Shown: one piece after another, positions 53,556-62,121 of the stretch
Layout of the letters: the number at the start of each line of letters is the position of its first letter
How positions within the stretch are numbered: the first letter of the stretch is position 1
Source: Streptomyces flavotricini
GTDB lineage: Bacteria > Actinomycetota > Actinomycetes > Streptomycetales > Streptomycetaceae
DNA: 64,000 nt
Reading direction: 5' to 3'
Assembly: GCF_020639365.1 (NCBI RefSeq)
Contig: NZ_JAINUL010000001.1
Location: 8,518,951-8,582,950 of the forward strand
The notes under the pieces: generated by a model
The model's database searches: none
The model's input: the letters and a program-made list of their open reading frames with translations, nothing else
Told to the model about the DNA's origin: nothing
Translations under genes and position numbers: made by a program

Positions 53556-54416
53556 AATACGTCGTCTCATTTGGCGGATTGGGTAGCCTGTCGGTCGTGG
53601 TGGGGATTGTTGAGCGGCTGGTGCCGGATGAGTTGTGGGTGTTGTTCCAGCGGGTGGTGCCGGAGGCGCCGTCGCGGCCTCAGGGTGGCGGCCGGCGTCG
53701 GCATGGGGACCGGGAGGTGCTCGCCGCGATCGTGTTCGTCGCCACCTCGGGCTGTACCTGGCAGCAGCTGCCTGCGGCATCGTTCGGACCGTCGGGGGCG
53801 ACAGCCCACAGGCGGTTCACTGAGTGGACGAAGGCGCGGGTGTGGGCGAAGCTCCACCGCCTGGTCCTCGACGAGCTCGGTGCCCGCGGCGCGCTGGACT
53901 GGTCTCGCTGTGCGATCGACTCAGTGAACATGCGGGCCCTGAAAAGGGGGACCTGACGGGTCCGAATCCTGTCGACAGGGGCAAGTACGGATCGAAGATC
54001 CATTTGATCACCGAACGGACCGGTCTGCCCCTGTCCGTCGGAATCTCGGGGGCGAACCTTCACGACAGCCGGGCCCTCGAACCCCTCGTCCGCGGCATCC
54101 CACCCATCCGTTCACGTCGCGGACGCCGCCGGCGCAAGCCCGCCAAGCTCCATGCAGACAAGGGCTACGACTACGCCCACCTGCGGAAATGGTTACGTCA
54201 GCGCGGCATCACACACCGCATCGCCCGCAAGGGCATTGAGTCCTCCCAGCGGCTCGGACGTCACCGCTGGACTATCGAACGCACCATGGCCTGGCTCGCC
54301 GGCTGTCGCCGACTCCACCGCCGCTACGAACGCAAGGCCGAGCACTTCCTCGGCTTCACCAGCATCGCCTGCACCCTCATCTGCTATCGCAGACTCGCCA
54401 AATGAGATGACGTCTA
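53556..54416 (+). mobile_element. IS5-type insertion sequence
   Basis: About 860 bp. Imperfect inverted repeats (about 20 of 23 matching) at 53555-53577 and 54396-54418 share GTC-TCTCATTTGGCG cores and flank a two-frame transposase. Candidate short target duplication of a few bases (TAA/TTA-like) at the ends cannot be resolved by eye. Apparently complete, so possibly mobile. Confidence 0.75.
53597..54405 (+). CDS. IS5-type transposase, two frames joined by -1 frameshift
   Basis: Frame A from GTG 53597 encodes IVERLVPDELWVLFQRVVPE ... CAIDSVNMRALKRGT (first catalytic Asp) and stops at 53956. Frame B continues as EKGDLTGPNPVDRGKYGSKI, LHADKGYDYAHLRKWLRQRG (second Asp) and GRHRWTIERTMAWLAGCRRL (catalytic Glu), ending at 54405. 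The change is exactly -1 at the run AAAAGGGGG (53942-53950), as in IS5-group elements that make the full protein by programmed frameshifting. Ends inside the right inverted repeat. Confidence 0.85.
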
Positions 54417-54419
54417 AGG

Positions 54420-54592
54420 CGGGACCGGAGCGATCGCCTTCAACGCCCGTCCTGCTCGTTCCGGCCGCCTGGTGGCCTGGGGCCGCGCTCGGCCTGATCC
54501 TGCTGGCGGCCACTGTCCAGCCCGACCTGGTCGGTGAACTTGACGGCTTCCAGCCCATCCCGGATTCCGAGCCGCCGTGCTGTGACCCGTAG
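54420..54592 (+). pseudogene. Possible membrane-protein tail
   Basis: Reads VLLVPAAWWPGAALGLILLA, ATVQPDLVGELDGFQPIPDS, EPPCCDP and a stop. One hydrophobic helix and a short tail, no start. Adjoins the right end of the IS, so it could be what remains of an interrupted gene. Confidence 0.3.
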
Positions 54593-54899
54593 GCAGGCCG
54601 AGCACCCTGCGGTTCTCCGCAGCGTCAGCCAGACAGAGCAGTGATATGACGTACTGTCAGAACGTTTACACAGGGTCCGGGGTTGCGTCCAATTTTCGAG
54701 TCTGGAACTGTCACTTGAGTAACTCACCCCCCTCACAGCGGACTTCGGAGCGCAACGCCCCCGGGCCTCGCTGCCCGGCGCCTTGCCCTGGTGCGGCGAT
54801 AAGGGCGAAATGCCTCCTTTCGTGTGCTCTCTGCTCGCGGCTACGGCCCACGGAGGGCGCCAGCCGCTTCGCCAGGACAAACTGGGAGACCAGGCAACA

Positions 54900-56516
54900 G
54901 TGAAACGCACGCGCACCCTCGCCCTGACCGCAGCACTGCTCGCTTCATCCGCCCCGCTCGGCCTCGCCACCATGGGAGCCGGTACTGCGCACGCCGCAGC
55001 CCGCACGTACTTCGTCAGCCCGAGCGGCAACGACAGCAACTCGGGCGCGTCCACCCGAGATCCCTTCCGGACCCTCCAGAAGGCCGCAGACATCGTCGAG
55101 CCGGGCGATACCGTCTCGATCATGAACGGCACGTACTCCGAGCGTTCTGCCGGGTCGAACGTGCTGACCATCAAGCGCTCCGGCCTCCCCGGAGCCCCCA
55201 TTACCTTCACCGCTCATCCTGGCCACCATCCGGTGATCCACCCGGTGAAGGCGTGGAACGGCATCAGCGTCCACGGCGCCTCCTACATCTCCATCAAGAA
55301 CCTCGAGGTCAAGGGCAACAACGGAGCCCTCACACTGGCCGGAGCTGAACGAGAATCGAAGAAGGGTGACCCCACCTACAACACCAACTGCATCTCCGTG
55401 GAACAGGACCGGTCCACGGGTGCGCTGTCGCACCACGTCGAGGTGACCGACAACGAGGTGCACGGTTGCGCCGGCGGCGGCATATCAGCCATCGACTCCG
55501 ACCACGTCACCATCTCCGGCAACCACGTGTTCGGGACCTCCTGGTACGCGGTGTACGCAACCAGCGGCATCTCCGTTCTCACCCCGCGCGACGTGGGGGG
55601 CGGCGACGCCGGGACGTACAAGATCCGCATCACCGGCAATCGCGTCCACGACAACGAGACCAAGATCAAATGGGAGAAGTGCGGCTGCTACTCCGACGGC
55701 AACGGCATCATCATCGACACCCTCAAGGGCGATGCCGATCACCCCGCCTACAGCGGACGCGTACTGGTCGCCAACAACCTCTCCTACGACAACGGCGGCT
55801 CCGGCATCCACTCCTACAAGAGCCAGCACGTCGACATCGTCCACAACACGGCCTTCGCAAACGGGCGCAGCACCCGCATGGAGAGCTACGCCAACATCTT
55901 CGCGCACGACAGTACCGACGTGCGGCTGCTCAACAACATCGCGTACGGCCGGCCGGGGCAAGCGACGAACAGCAAGTCCCGCAATGTGGACGTCACCTAC
56001 GACTACAACATCTACTTCGGCGGCAAGGCCCCCGAGGCCCAGGGCCCGAACGATGTCATCGCCGATCCGAAGTTCGCCAAGACGGGTACCGGAGCTGACG
56101 CGGACTTCCGGCTGAGCGAGGGCTCACCCGCCGCCGGCTCGGGTACACCGTTCGCCGCCGTCACCACCGACTTCACCGGAGCCCGCCGGGCCGTTGGCAC
56201 GCCCGACCGGGGCGCCTACGGCTTCGGCGCCAAGAGCAGCGGCGTCCCGGGAAATGCCTCCGCCGCCTCCTCCCCCGGCCGGCAGGGGGACGCCTCCGCC
56301 GGGAGCGGCCAGTCCGCCGGAAGTGACCCCGCCGCCTCACGGGGCGTGCAAGCCGCCGACGGCACCGATGGCGGCTCCGGGCTGAAGCCGCACAGCGGAA
56401 GCGGTCCGCTCGCAGAGACAGGCGGCTCCAACCCGGCGCTCCCGCTCGGCATCGCGGCGGTGGTCCTCGCCCTCGGTGGAGGCCTCCTCTTTGCGGCGCG
56501 GCGCAAGCGCTCCTGA
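54900..56516 (+). CDS. Cell-wall-anchored right-handed beta-helix protein (polysaccharide lyase-like)
   Basis: 538 residues from GTG 54900, with GGGAG about 10 bases upstream. Signal peptide ends MGAGTAHAAA. The parallel beta-helix begins RTYFVSPSGNDSNSGASTRD, PFRTLQKAADIVEPGDTVSI and has many coil repeats (SYISIKNLEVKGNNGALTLA; DHVTISGNHVFGTSWYAVYA). Six or so Cys are in the mid-part. A Ser/Gly-rich linker leads to the sorting signal LAETGG, a hydrophobic helix (LPLGIAAVVLALGGGLLFAA) and RRKRS, a class E sortase pattern (LAxTG). Likely degrades or binds a pectin-like polysaccharide at the surface. The 300 bp upstream hold no gene. Confidence 0.9.
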   Translation: MKRTRTLALTAALLASSAPLGLATMGAGTAHAAARTYFVSPSGNDSNSGASTRDPFRTLQKAADIVEPGDTVSIMNGTYSERSAGSNVLTIKRSGLPGAPITFTAHPGHHPVIHPVKAWNGISVHGASYISIKNLEVKGNNGALTLAGAERESKKGDPTYNTNCISVEQDRSTGALSHHVEVTDNEVHGCAGGGISAIDSDHVTISGNHVFGTSWYAVYATSGISVLTPRDVGGGDAGTYKIRITGNRVHDNETKIKWEKCGCYSDGNGIIIDTLKGDADHPAYSGRVLVANNLSYDNGGSGIHSYKSQHVDIVHNTAFANGRSTRMESYANIFAHDSTDVRLLNNIAYGRPGQATNSKSRNVDVTYDYNIYFGGKAPEAQGPNDVIADPKFAKTGTGADADFRLSEGSPAAGSGTPFAAVTTDFTGARRAVGTPDRGAYGFGAKSSGVPGNASAASSPGRQGDASAGSGQSAGSDPAASRGVQAADGTDGGSGLKPHSGSGPLAETGGSNPALPLGIAAVVLALGGGLLFAARRKRS

Positions 56517-56657
56517 TCCCTGCGGATCACTTGGGGCGCCAAGACGTGGTGCCGGCCCCGCCCCCTCTCCAAGGGTCGGCACCACCGCGCGTCCGCCGGG
56601 CAGGCACTCACGAGCCCGGTTCGACGAACGGACTTCGGCCCCTGGCAGACTGCCACT

Positions 56658-57293
56658 ATGGCGGCGGCAAGGCACCGGATCGAAGCGGCGACACTCACAG
56701 GTGGGTCGGTACCCGACCCCCCGCGCGTTGCCTGGCGCAAACAGATGAGGCTGCGCGTATTGGACGCCGCTCGCGACCTCACGTGCGAAGCCGGCTGGGA
56801 CCAGGTCAGCCTCTTGGCCGTCGCTGCCCGCGCCGAAGTGTCGCGCCCGTCGGTGTACAAGGAGTTCGGCAACCGCGCCGGCCTGGGCCGTGCGCTGGTA
56901 GTCCGTGAAACCCAGCAGTTTCTGGCGGGTGTGGCCGATGCCCTCTATCCCGGCGTGCCCGATTCCCATGCCTGCCTCCGGGTGGCCATCCTGTATGTAC
57001 TTCAGGAGGCCGACAATCAGCCCCTCATAAGGGCCGTCATCACAGCCGCCCGAAAGGGCTCCGACAGCCTCCTGCCCTATCTCACCGCCCGATCGGACCC
57101 GATCTTCGATGCCGGTCAAACCCTCGTCCAGGGCTGGCTGGCCACGCGATACCCACAACAGCACACAGATTCTCTGCAGATGGCCGCGGACGTCATCGTC
57201 CGCATGACCATCAGCCATCTCATCCTGCCGGCCGACGAGCAAGACCTCACCGCACAAAGACTGGCGACTGCAGCCCTGAAACTACTGCAGTAG
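56658..57293 (+). CDS. TetR-family transcriptional regulator
   Basis: 211 residues from ATG 56658. HTH: RLRVLDAARDLTCEAGWDQV, SLLAVAARAEVSRPSVYKEF, GNRAGLGRALV. The ligand domain of about 130 helical residues follows (CLRVAILYVLQEADNQPLIR ... MTISHLILPADEQDLTAQRL). Starts 141 bp after the beta-helix gene in the same direction. Its target is not evident. Intact. Confidence 0.92.
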   Translation: MAAARHRIEAATLTGGSVPDPPRVAWRKQMRLRVLDAARDLTCEAGWDQVSLLAVAARAEVSRPSVYKEFGNRAGLGRALVVRETQQFLAGVADALYPGVPDSHACLRVAILYVLQEADNQPLIRAVITAARKGSDSLLPYLTARSDPIFDAGQTLVQGWLATRYPQQHTDSLQMAADVIVRMTISHLILPADEQDLTAQRLATAALKLLQ

Positions 57294-57519
57294 GTCGACC
57301 TTCTACGGGAGCGGCGGGGTGTTGCCCCGAAGACAGTTCGGCACCAGGCAGTCCGCCAGACCGATCACCGGATGTACTCGCGGGGAAAGGGTGATCACCC
57401 GACGCTCCCAACACCAGCCCAGCATCTCCAGGAACTTCGAATCGAGGGCGCTGACGATCTAAACAACGTGAGCATCACCCGCCGGTGCCTCGATCGCCAG
57501 CCGCACGGGCACTCGGCCG

Positions 57520-57822
57520 TCACCGGATCTCCTCCTGCCCGGCGAACATCGCCACCAGTTCGGCATCGGCTGCTCGGTCCACCTCGGCGACCGGCTCCCG
57601 CAGGCGTTGCACCGGCCGCGGCCGATAGAACAGGTCTCCGTCTTCGTCCGTTGCCTCCGTGAGCAGATCCCGGCCGTCGGCGAGCTCATAGATCTGCCCC
57701 AGCACCCCACGCGGGACCTCACCAGCGGAAACCGCCTGCGACAGCAGCCCCCGCACGGCGACCAGCACCCGGTTGCTCCGCCGCTCACCCGGCACGGCGC
57801 CGCCCCCGGACCGGACAGCCAC
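57520..57822 (-). pseudogene. Tyrosine-recombinase (integrase) fragment
   Basis: Reading RRSNRVLVAVRGLLSQAVSA, GEVPRGVLGQIYELADGRDL, LFYRPRPVQRLREPVAEVDR, AADAELVAMFAGQEEI matches the core-binding domain of a common Streptomyces integrase family. The catalytic R...H-x-x-R...Y region is missing after the stop at 57520. It marks an old integrative element. Confidence 0.55.
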
Positions 57823-58019
57823 CGCGACCTTGCCCGGGCGCTGGCGTGTACTTCAGCCAGAAGCCAGATCCCGGCCTGCCTCGGGCCACTGCCGACCCGT
57901 AGACCTGCACTGCACCACTCAGGTACAGAGCGACCCCCGCCGACGTATGACTTCGTCGTCAGCTCGGCCCGGTCCCGCCCGAACCGAAGGTTCCGCATCC
58001 AGCGATCGGCTGCACAGCT

Positions 58020-58109
58020 CGGCTCCCCGCCGACGCGGGGGTGGTCCGACGGGCAGCATCGCGTACGGCGCCCTGAAAATGTGGTCCCCGCCGACGCGAT
58101 CGCCGCTCC
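58020..58109 (+). CRISPR. CRISPR relic, two repeats of type I-E style
   Basis: A 29-bp unit at 58020-58048 contains the palindromic CCCCGC-CGAC-GCGGGG stem usual for actinobacterial I-E repeats and ends GTGGTCCG. A second unit starts exactly 61 bp later (58081), agrees in its first 18 bases (GTGGTCCCCGCCGACGCG), then diverges. This leaves one 32-bp spacer at 58049-58080; 29+32 is the I-E period. No cas genes are in the window. A weaker match (CCCCGCCGACG) at 57935 is out of phase. Confidence 0.5.
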
Positions 58110-58448
58110 ATCTAGTGCTGTGACCGGGAAGGTTTGCCGGGTTGTTCCTGGTGCTGGTTGGACATGAGTTCTCCAAGCAGCGTGGGGAGGCGTGATGGCG
58201 AAACCGCGCGCCCGCCGGTGGCGCCGGGCCGCGGCCGCGGGTGCGTTCGCGCGGCTCGACGGAGCGCCGGCGAGGTGTCCGGACATCCTCTGGCGGCATT
58301 CCGGTTCTTGGTCGGGTGCGGGGTGTGCGGAGCGTCAGGCCGGTCGGCCGGCGGGGTGCACGGAGCGTCAGGGCCGCTTCGGCGGCCGGGGGATGCGCAA
58401 GTGACGGACAGTGAGCGTTCGGCGCTGTGTGCCTGTGAACATCTCTGA

Positions 58449-58464
58449 TGTGAGCGCGGTCACA
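58449..58464. promoter_or_regulatory. CRP/FNR-type palindrome 1
   Basis: TGTGAGCGCGGTCACA, a perfect match to TGTGA-N6-TCACA, with flanking A/T that extend the symmetry. Streptomyces Crp recognises this half-site. Confidence 0.6.
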
Positions 58465-58517
58465 TCGGTGGTTCGGGGTGGTTCGATTCGAACAGTGCGA
58501 GACTCTTCCTTTCATGG

Positions 58518-58533
58518 TGTGACGCACGTCACA
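58518..58533. promoter_or_regulatory. CRP/FNR-type palindrome 2
   Basis: TGTGACGCACGTCACA, again a perfect TGTGA-N6-TCACA site, 69 bp centre to centre from the first. No obvious gene starts next to the pair. Confidence 0.6.
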
Positions 58534-58618
58534 TCAGGCTGACTGCACACAACCGGGGCTAAGCGGCTTCTAGTAAGCAAGGACGGTTGGTCTCTCTGCG
58601 CGAGACCTACCGCTTGGG

Positions 58619-58648
58619 AGCAGGGTCCCTTACGCGGGGTACCCTGCT
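58619..58648. terminator. Strong hairpin, candidate terminator
   Basis: AGCAGGGT (58619-58626) pairs with ACCCTGCT (58641-58648), extended inward by CCC/GGG. A second inverted repeat GGTCTC/GAGACC is at 58589-58607. It could terminate the leftward sigma/whiB operon. Confidence 0.5.
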
Positions 58649-58972
58649 CTGAATCAGGCTCCAGCCCGGATGTATTTGCCGAGTTGGAAGACAGTCCGGA
58701 GCATCCCCGCTCTCGCCAAAGATCTCGGGATACCGGATTGCTGCATGCAGGATGGCAAGTCCGGCACCACGCACGTGGTGTCGGACTTTGTCATGCCCGA
58801 AATCAGACACTCCATTGTGGCGGTCGGGGGTCCCCGGCGGCTTAGAAGGTGTTCCTGTCTCCCGTTTCCCGTCGATGGAGGTGGCCTCGGTGCGTTGCTG
58901 CGCATGGTGGTCCTCCCTTCCTGCGGTGGTGGGGATCGGCGGGGCCGGTGGGGTCCGGCGGCGGGGTGTCTT
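58649..58972. other. Downstream flank of whiB, no gene
   Basis: 324 bp of lower GC at its left half. Small frames on both strands lack support. Confidence 0.4.
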
Positions 58973-59473
58973 CTACGCGGTCCACTCCAGGGCCTGGTCC
59001 ACCACCTCCGTGGGAACCGCCTCGTTCGGGGCCGCGGTCGGGGGGAGGGATTCGGCGGGCGTGTACGTCTTGCGCTCGTACTCGGTACGCGCGGTCTTCA
59101 GCAGCTTGCGCCAGGACGTCACGGTGGGCCGGCGCCGGAGCAGGGCGCGGCGTTCGCGTTCCGTCATGCCGCCCCAGACGCCGAACTCGACTCTGTTGTC
59201 GAGGGCGTCGGCCAGGCACTCGGTGCGTACCGGGCATCCGGTGCACACTGCCTTGGCCCTGTTCTGGGCGGCTCCCTGGACGAAGAGCTCGTCGGGGTCG
59301 GCCGTGACGCAGGCGCCGTGTGGCGACCAGTCGTCAATCCAGCCCGATGACGGCGCCACGGAGTCGCGGACGGCGTCGTCCTCAAGTCGGGCGCGCCCTT
59401 CAGCGGGGTCGTAGTCGGCGTATTCCCTGCGAAGGCCGGCGCGGGCGGCCTGGACCATGTCGTCGATGTTCAC
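58973..59473 (-). CDS. WhiB-family iron-sulfur regulator
   Basis: 166 residues from GTG 59473, which overlaps the sigma-factor stop as GTGA. Four cysteines for a [4Fe-4S] cluster: SPHGACVTADPDELF, then AVCTGCPVRTECLADAL (C...C-x2-C-x5-C). The turn motif is GVWGGMTERERRALL, followed by a basic segment (RRRPTVTSWRKLLKTARTEY). A C-terminal tail of about 40 residues (AESLPPTAAPNEAVPTEVVD) exceeds the usual WhiB length. WhiB proteins act by binding sigma factors; being coupled to one suggests they work together. Confidence 0.93.
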   Translation of the reverse strand: MNIDDMVQAARAGLRREYADYDPAEGRARLEDDAVRDSVAPSSGWIDDWSPHGACVTADPDELFVQGAAQNRAKAVCTGCPVRTECLADALDNRVEFGVWGGMTERERRALLRRRPTVTSWRKLLKTARTEYERKTYTPAESLPPTAAPNEAVPTEVVDQALEWTA

Positions 59474-60141
59474 CTGCGCCCTCCCTGCTCCGCACGCTGC
59501 GGCTGGTAGTTCGCGAGCTGCTCCTGCAGATCGCGGCGTCCCTCGCTCAGGTGCGATGAGACGGCTGACGGGCTGATGCCGAGGTACTGGGATATCTGCT
59601 GGCGGGAGAGTTCGAGGAGCAGGCTCAGGCGCAGGCAGTCGGCCTGACGGGGCGGCAGGCGGGTCAGGGCCCGCTCGATGTCCGTCCGGCAGATCACCTC
59701 CTCGATACTGCCGGCCACGCTTCGCGGGTGCTGCACCTCGTCGGTCAGCGCCTGCGTGCGCGGCCTTCGGTCGGTGCGCCTGAAGTGGTCGGCGATGGTG
59801 TCTTTGAGGACCTTGAAGGCGAAGGCCTGCGGCTTGTTCGCCTTCAGGAACGACTGGCCCGCCTGGTAGAGGGTGAGGAACGTCTTGCTGACGACGTCCT
59901 CGGCGTCTTCGTGGTCCATGCCCTTGATGCGCGCGTACTGGAGAAAGTCGAGCCGGTGGGCGTCGTGGAACGCCGATAACTCCCTCGGCAGGATCCAGGG
60001 ATCGAGGTCCGCCAGCGGCGTGATGGGCTGCGGCTTGACCTCCATCACCGCGGGCCCCCAAGGGCACTCCGCGCAGGAGACGGCTGCTCCGTTCGCGCAC
60101 CCCGTACGGGCGCACGGGAAGTCGGACGTGAGGGTCACCAC
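59470..60141 (-). CDS. ECF-like sigma-70 factor with N-terminal four-Cys motif
   Basis: 223 residues from GTG 60141, supported by AGGAAGGG 4 bases upstream. The N-terminus FPCARTGCANGAAVSCAECP has a C-x4-C-x7-C-x2-C pattern that could bind zinc or a redox cofactor; a start at the later ATG (residue 33) would omit it but has no good ribosome site. Region 2: FLQYARIKGMDHEDAEDVVS, KTFLTLYQAG. Region 4: LTRLPPRQADCLRLSLLLEL, SRQQISQYLGISPSAVSSHL. No anti-sigma gene is adjacent; the WhiB partner may serve instead. Confidence 0.88.
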   Translation of the reverse strand: MVTLTSDFPCARTGCANGAAVSCAECPWGPAVMEVKPQPITPLADLDPWILPRELSAFHDAHRLDFLQYARIKGMDHEDAEDVVSKTFLTLYQAGQSFLKANKPQAFAFKVLKDTIADHFRRTDRRPRTQALTDEVQHPRSVAGSIEEVICRTDIERALTRLPPRQADCLRLSLLLELSRQQISQYLGISPSAVSSHLSEGRRDLQEQLANYQPQRAEQGGRR

Positions 60142-60732
60142 GAGGCCCTTCCTGCTCGGTGCTGCCCGCCACCCTCATGCCGCACTTTCCAGCCCCCTGT
60201 CCGATGGATACCGCCCGCTCTGACTGCCGCCTTCACCAGTAATGCCGTCGCCGGGCCCGGATCCGTCCAGCCGGATACAAGATTCTTTTCGTCTCCGTCC
60301 GTACCTGGGCACGGGTGCGCCCTCTTGGTTCTGGTTCATACGGTTATGGCCCGGTGCCTCGGCTGCCGTGGGCGACTTCGTGTGTCTCGCCCTTCCGTCA
60401 TGGAGAGACCGGGCGACACGGCACGTCGCTCACCGAGGCGTATTCGGAACGTCTCGGTGGTGACGGTGTCGACCGGACGGGCCCTGCAGTGCCCTCTGCT
60501 GCGCAGCCGGCCACGGCTGCCGCTGCCCCACGCGTTGAACTTCCCGGCCGGCCCCCGTCCAGCCCCTTCCCCCTCCGGCCGGTCGGGCCTTCTCATATTC
60601 GGATTCTTTTGCGGATTTGAACTCGAATACGAAGAATTCCGCAGAACGGTTGTTACTTGGGCAAGTAGTCCGGTTGGGTGAGGCGGGCGGTGAGTGCGCC
60701 CGGTGGTGCGCCGGAGCGCATGATTCCGTTAT
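60142..60732. other. Gene-free stretch
   Basis: About 590 bp upstream of the sigma gene. 60590-60660 is clearly AT-richer (TTCTCATATTCGGATTC...), perhaps a promoter or foreign segment. No gene supported. Confidence 0.4.
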
Positions 60733-60976
60733 GTGGTTGGTGGTGCGGGTGGGTGTAACGGTCAGTGAATGTCGGGGTCATGGCTGACCGCTATGTGTGT
60801 AGTGCGCAGGTGAGTGTGACGGGAATGTCCTGCTCTGGTAACCGGCCCCGGCGGGGGCTGCGGCCGGTCGTGTGGCGGGTCGAGAGTGGGGCCTCGGCTC
60901 ATCCGGGCCGACACCAACAAGTGCCTCACCGGCCTGTTTCGGCCGGTGGGGCGCTGTTCTTGAGGGAGCGTCACCC
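60733..60976 (+). promoter_or_regulatory. Conserved leader upstream of LTD gene B
   Basis: Partner of 7259-7503; aligned blocks continue to the start codon (CTGTTCTTGAGGGAGCGTCA versus CTGTTCTTGAGGCAGCGTCA). Differences are scattered substitutions and one single-base indel near 60893. Confidence 0.6.
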
Positions 60977-61444
60977 ATGTCGTCTGTTTCTTCCTCCGTC
61001 CGTCGTATCGCCGCCACCGTCCTGGCCGCAGGTGCCGTGGTCGGCGCGGCCGCGCTGCCGGCCGCCGCGCAGGACGGTCACCATCAGCAGCGTCCGCGGG
61101 TGGAGATCAGCCGGGTCCAGGCCGACAGCCCCGGACGCGACGACCACTCCAACCGCTCCCTGAACAGCGAGTGGGTCGAGATCACCAACACGACCCGCGA
61201 CGGCATCAACCTCCGCGGCTGGACCCTGCGCGACAGCGACGGCAACCGGTACCGCTTCGACAACGTCCGCCTGGCCGGCCGCGCCACGATCCGGATCCAC
61301 ACCGGATCCGGCCGCGACACCCGCACCGACCTGTTCCAGAACAGCCGCGACTACATCTGGGACAACCGCGCCGACACCGCCACGCTGCGCGATGACCGCG
61401 GCCGCACGGTCGACACGGAGTCGTGGGGTCGGCGCCACCACTGA
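60977..61444 (+). CDS. Secreted lamin-tail-domain (LTD) protein B
   Basis: 155 residues from ATG 60977. Signal peptide SSVRRIAATVLAAGAVVGAA, then LPAAAQ. LTD core: PRVEISRVQADSPGRDD, EWVEITNTTRDGINLRGWTL, DSDGNRYRFDNVRL, ADTATLRDDRGRTVDTESWG. About 80 percent identical to LTD protein A by eye, with two extra residues in one loop (GSGRDTRTDL). The two genes are dispersed paralogues 53 kb apart. Confidence 0.9.
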   Translation: MSSVSSSVRRIAATVLAAGAVVGAAALPAAAQDGHHQQRPRVEISRVQADSPGRDDHSNRSLNSEWVEITNTTRDGINLRGWTLRDSDGNRYRFDNVRLAGRATIRIHTGSGRDTRTDLFQNSRDYIWDNRADTATLRDDRGRTVDTESWGRRHH

Positions 61445-62121
61445 CCTGTGGGGCGGGTTGCCGGGGGCCGTCTGGACGGAGGGCGGCCGCCGGGCCCGGC
61501 TTGCGCGGGGTGGGAATCGCTGATTGGCGGGCGTGTGCGGGCCGTCACCCTGACCGGGTGGCGGCCCGCACGGCCGTATACCGGCAGGTTCCGGCTCGGG
61601 AGCTGACCGCACTGGCAGGTGCCGGCCCGGGGTCTACCCGCAGGGATTTGCGAGGAAGGGTGCGGTGGTGAGGGGCCGGGAGCGCCGCGGTGGGGTCGGG
61701 TTTGCGTGGTGTGGGCGAGGTTGTCTGCGGGTGGGGGCGTAGTTCAGATGAAGTGTGCGGGCAGGAGAGCGGCGAGGAGAGCGGCTTTCGGCAGCATTCC
61801 CGCCCTGCGGCGTTGGGGAGGCATGGGGTCCTGCGGGCCTGCTGCGGGGAGCGTGGCGGGTGTGTGCGGGGGAGGTTCGTCCTGTGCCCAGGGGTCCGGG
61901 CCGGCAGCCCTCTCCAGATAGGGCGGCTCCTCGCAGGCCCATGAGGCGTGCTCCTTCGGCACCGCATCTTCCTGCGCTGACCGTCACCCGTCGCTACCTC
62001 CGATTACGAGACAGACCCCTTCATCTGGCGGAACTCCATGTACGGGGGGTCCTCGACGCCTACGCCATCGGGCACGAGCGACTCGCGAAGACGTCGTCAA
62101 TCGGGCGCTCTCAGGGCGCGA
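61445..62121. other. Gene-free stretch
   Basis: The first 50 bp still match the downstream flank of LTD gene A (GGTTGCCGGGGG...CTGGACGG.GGGCGGCCGCCGG). The rest holds only weak frames. Confidence 0.4.

Noticed and set aside
57935..57945. Third CRISPR repeat unit (CCCCGCCGACG)
   Set aside because: It is 90 bp from the next unit instead of 61 and matches only 11 bases; probably chance in GC-rich DNA.
58607..58905. Small frames of 67 and 83 codons on the minus strand downstream of whiB
   Set aside because: They overlap each other and a strong hairpin, have no ribosome site and no recognisable motif.
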